A stretch of DNA of 64,000 nt from Siphonodentalium dalli (taxonomy: Eukaryota; Mollusca; Scaphopoda; Gadilida; Siphonodentaliidae): NCBI GenBank assembly GCA_032622095.1, contig CP136069.1, positions 45,548,194-45,612,193 of the forward strand, in the 5' to 3' direction. Numbering within the stretch: the stretch's first letter is position 1; every line of letters starts with the position of its first letter. The notes beneath the pieces are model-generated. The model did no database searches. It worked only from the letters and a program-made list of their open reading frames with translations, and was not told the DNA's origin. Below are positions 61,171-64,000 of this stretch, one piece after another. A program made the translations under genes and the position numbers.

Positions 61171-61846
61171 ACAAGAGGTGTGCACTCGCGTGCTAGCATA
61201 CCCCCACCGTGGCAAATTCAACCCGCATTATCCGTAAACCCAACAAAAAAGATTTTTAACTTTAAAGACAAATTTGGATTAATAATATCGATATGGTGTC
61301 GCAAGAAGCTAGTACAGAAAAAAATATTCAAATTGGTTCATATTTGTTCGAATGATTTCAGAAACCCAAAAAAGGGTAGAAAATGAAACGCAACCTTAAC
61401 ATCTAAGATGTCTTTTGTCCAGTGTTTCGTCAGTCAAACCAAATTTCTGCTAAGAAGGCACACAACTCCAGGGAAAAAATTTGGATAAAGCTGATTTGCG
61501 AACTCTGAGATGAGGGTGTTGTGAGAAGCATGTATACCAAAAATTATTGAAATCGGTTCATATTTGTTAAAGTTATTAAGTCAAAATAAGTCGAAAAGTA
61601 AGGCGTAACTTAAAAAATAGAAAGTCGGACCGCACCGCAATTAGCATCATGCGGAGAGGCGGTCCTAAGGAGATTGCATACAAAAAATTATTGAAATCGG
61701 TTCATAGTTGTTCGAGTTATGAGGTCGGACGGATGGACGGACGGCTAGACGGACACATGGAGGGAGAAAGTGTGATGGACAGACGCAGTCAATCCAGTAT
61801 ACCCCCCATTTTCTTCGAAAGTGGGGTTATAATAATAATAATATAC
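61171..61846. repeat. H-family dispersed repeat, longest copy
   Basis: AACAAGAGGTGTGCACTCGC start; repeated ATTGAAATCGGTTCATATTTG; GGACGGACGG run; CAATCCAGTATACCCCCC, a CCCCATTTTCTTCGAAAGTGGGG hairpin-like end and (ATA)n. Confidence 0.7.
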
Positions 61847-63830
61847 AAACAGGACCCTACAAAAGTTCAACTTATCAATACATATGAGTCCCAAAAGCGC
61901 CACCTTCAGAATATTACAATAGAAATGTGAACCAAATATAAACTCACAGAATGTTAATAAAATCACACTTAGTTGTCAGATAAAATATCACCCTGGTATG
62001 AGAATGTAATTAAATAATGAAACTGAAGTAAAATGCAGCATGTACTGTGGTGTATGCAGAGATGAAGCATATTTTGTGAAGAAAGAAATATGAATGCTGA
62101 TGAATGTAGCAATGCTAAAAATATTGTGTGATAATTATGCATAGTCACAAAAATGTGGCATAGAATCTTCAAGCCTAAAATACTTTCAATATGCCTCAGG
62201 AAGACTTACTGATAAGATGCAAATTAAGTAACTGCCGTCAACTCTTTGTACAGCGTGGACTGGCACTTTTAATTTCACCACATCAGAATAAAGTAACAAT
62301 GAACGTTAATTTTTAAAGACTGCTGAAGAAATAGGACCTGTTTTGTAGTTTTGTTGCGCTAATATCTACCTGTAAGTAGGGTCCTGCGATTATTCGATAT
62401 TCGATTCGAGATTCGATTCGAAAGTCAAATTCGATTCGAAATTTCCACCTCGAAATTTTGAATATACACTGACAAAAAAGTAGGCTGTTTACAGACAAGT
62501 ACACACGTCGATCTTAGCTGTTTCTGTGCCATATTATTCCCAAAAATTATGAATATATGCAGCTTATAATACTTATTGTACATCGCGAAAGTCCCCATGA
62601 CATTAATATAAGTATAGCCAGTAATTAGACACTATAGGACGACTAAATGCATCTGAATTCTAGCTTTGAACATGGTAGCCAAAAGTTTGGAGATCGCCGA
62701 TGGACCGACGACGCATGTAAATTATAATAGCGATGAGACTGGGCAACGTTGTCATTTTACTAATTAAGTTTCATTTCCAAACAGGGGCGGCAGGAAGACG
62801 GCCTATTTGGCCATGCCGCTCCTGTACAATATAATCATGTTTATTTCTGAATAATTCACTGTCAGCATTATGTTTGTGAATATTGTACAAAATAACAATC
62901 AATCAAAAAACCGCTAGCGTTATCCAGACTTTCATTTTTAGAAAATGAAGGCGCGCATAGTCTCGCTCGCTGGTTTGGGCCCAGGCGTGCAGTTTCTATC
63001 AAGATAAAATAAACAGCAGATTGCCGGAAATCCGAAATACATTCATAAATGCCGCGTAAATTGAATTAGTTAACTCACGATCGATGTCCAGTGAATCTCT
63101 TTGATGGTTTAACACTGCTTAATCCACTATCCATAAGCACAAGTGAATGTTACACACTATGTTTTATATTGTACATGCTCCTATACTAATTGTAATTCAT
63201 AATTATTAATAAAGAATCAATTTAATACTCCGATTCCATGCTGACAGAATAATATCAACTTCTCCTGGCCACGTGGTCTCGCTTTGATTTTCCAGGAATT
63301 CAAATGTATTTTTAGCTTCGAATCATTCAGACAGATTGTGCATTCGACACCGTGTGACCTCAAATAATTTACTGGTGTCGGTGATCAAACGTCGGGCGGG
63401 TTGATTGACACTGCACTGTGAATGGAAAGTTGTGGAATTGGTAACTAGGTCGCGGCACCTTTGATCTCGCGATACATCACACAGGCATTCTCGCAACGCG
63501 GTAATAAAACGGAAAATGGGACACATTATTAACCAATCTCATCTGGGTAGACACTGAAAATATCGTTATCAGGTTCGGCCAACTTCGCTCGCTGTATTTG
63601 GCCTAGGTGCGCAATCGATCGCTCGCTGGTATTCAATTTCAGGCGCGCGATGGTGCGCAAGAGCGATCACGCGCCTCAAAAATGACAGTCTGGTTATCCG
63701 CCGACTATATGTCTCAAATTCCGCGTTATGTAATATCGCTGAGAATGCAAACAACACGTGTTCCCGGCCTCGAAAAGTGCACATGGGCGGTGTTTTCGTT
63801 TTATGTTGACTTTCAGTTTCTGAGCGTTCC
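61846..63830. other. Region without recognised genes
   Basis: Contains a TAGGGTCCTGCGATTATTCG start with TTCGATTCGA repeats (62,378-62,450), resembling one end of a hAT MITE whose partner was not found. Scattered CGCTCGCTGG and GGCGCGC segments occur at 62,950 and 63,590-63,680. Confidence 0.4.
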
Positions 63831-63834
63831 TTGA

Positions 63835-64000
63835 AACTTGACAATTTGTCGTCCGTTATTCATGTTTATTTTAAACATGATAAAAGCTGCATGCAGTGCT
63901 GGAACTTACACGTGTGATGAATGTAACATGGTATATAAATCGCAAGCGTCTGGGACAACGACCCATCTAAGCATCCAGCACTACATAAACAGGCTACCCT
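63835..64000 (+). CDS. BED-type zinc finger reading frame, cut by window edge
   Basis: Open frame with ATG at 63,862 or 63,877 encoding SAGTYTCDECNMVYKSQASG then TTTHLSIQHY. The C-x2-C then x15 then H-x4-H spacing with TTTHL before the first His is the BED zinc finger of hAT transposases and ZBED-like genes. The frame is still open at base 64,000. It could be the N-terminus of a hAT transposase or a domesticated ZBED gene. The Trp-containing strand usual before the first Cys was not seen. Confidence 0.5.

Overview
This is a eukaryotic nuclear window from an intron-rich, repeat-rich invertebrate animal. The sequence is AT-rich, has consensus GT-AG introns of 1-4 kb and tRNA-derived SINEs, and contains hAT, Helitron, LINE and TTAA-type transposon remnants. 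I cannot name the species. Repeats of this style would fit a mollusc, annelid, brachiopod or hemichordate. No prokaryotic, viral or organellar genes were seen.

The main gene is on the minus strand from 59.4 kb down to 21.3 kb. Seventeen small exons with matching phases and consensus splice sites encode a long coiled coil that I recognise as the C-terminal third of centriolin (CNTRL/CEP110), a centrosome and midbody protein. The order of recognisable blocks, including the conserved C-terminal helix and the Ser/Arg-rich tail, follows vertebrate centriolin. The N-terminal leucine-rich-repeat part must lie beyond 64 kb. Downstream, also on the minus strand (18.7-16.9 kb), three phase-compatible exons encode what looks like part of a METTL24/FkbM-like methyltransferase with an altered acidic motif.

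Nearly everything else is mobile DNA. 0-16 kb holds two Helitron-like elements with internal 122-bp and about 130-bp tandem arrays, duplicated blocks rich in CCGAAGG motifs, an 0.8-kb element with GC-rich inverted termini, foldback elements and a GC-rich block with overlapping open frames. 17-20.3 kb holds a MITE and a 1.3-kb hAT element with a perfect 8-bp target duplication and a frameshifted BED zinc finger. The centriolin introns are packed with palindromic MITEs: a TA-flanked mariner-like family (B), several families that share only TTAA flanks and CCCTTT-type ends (C, D, E, F, piggyBac-like), a further TTAA foldback (P) and compound palindromes (G). They also hold two minisatellites (59 bp and 29 bp), a LINE fragment inside a hAT-like element, and SINEs. 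The right end carries a BED-type zinc-finger reading frame cut by the window edge.

The most interesting signals are the modular TTAA MITE families whose target duplications are proved by nested insertions, MITEs lying within 8-30 bp of splice sites, a tandem Helitron pair, and a 32-bp duplication that copied a centriolin splice donor.
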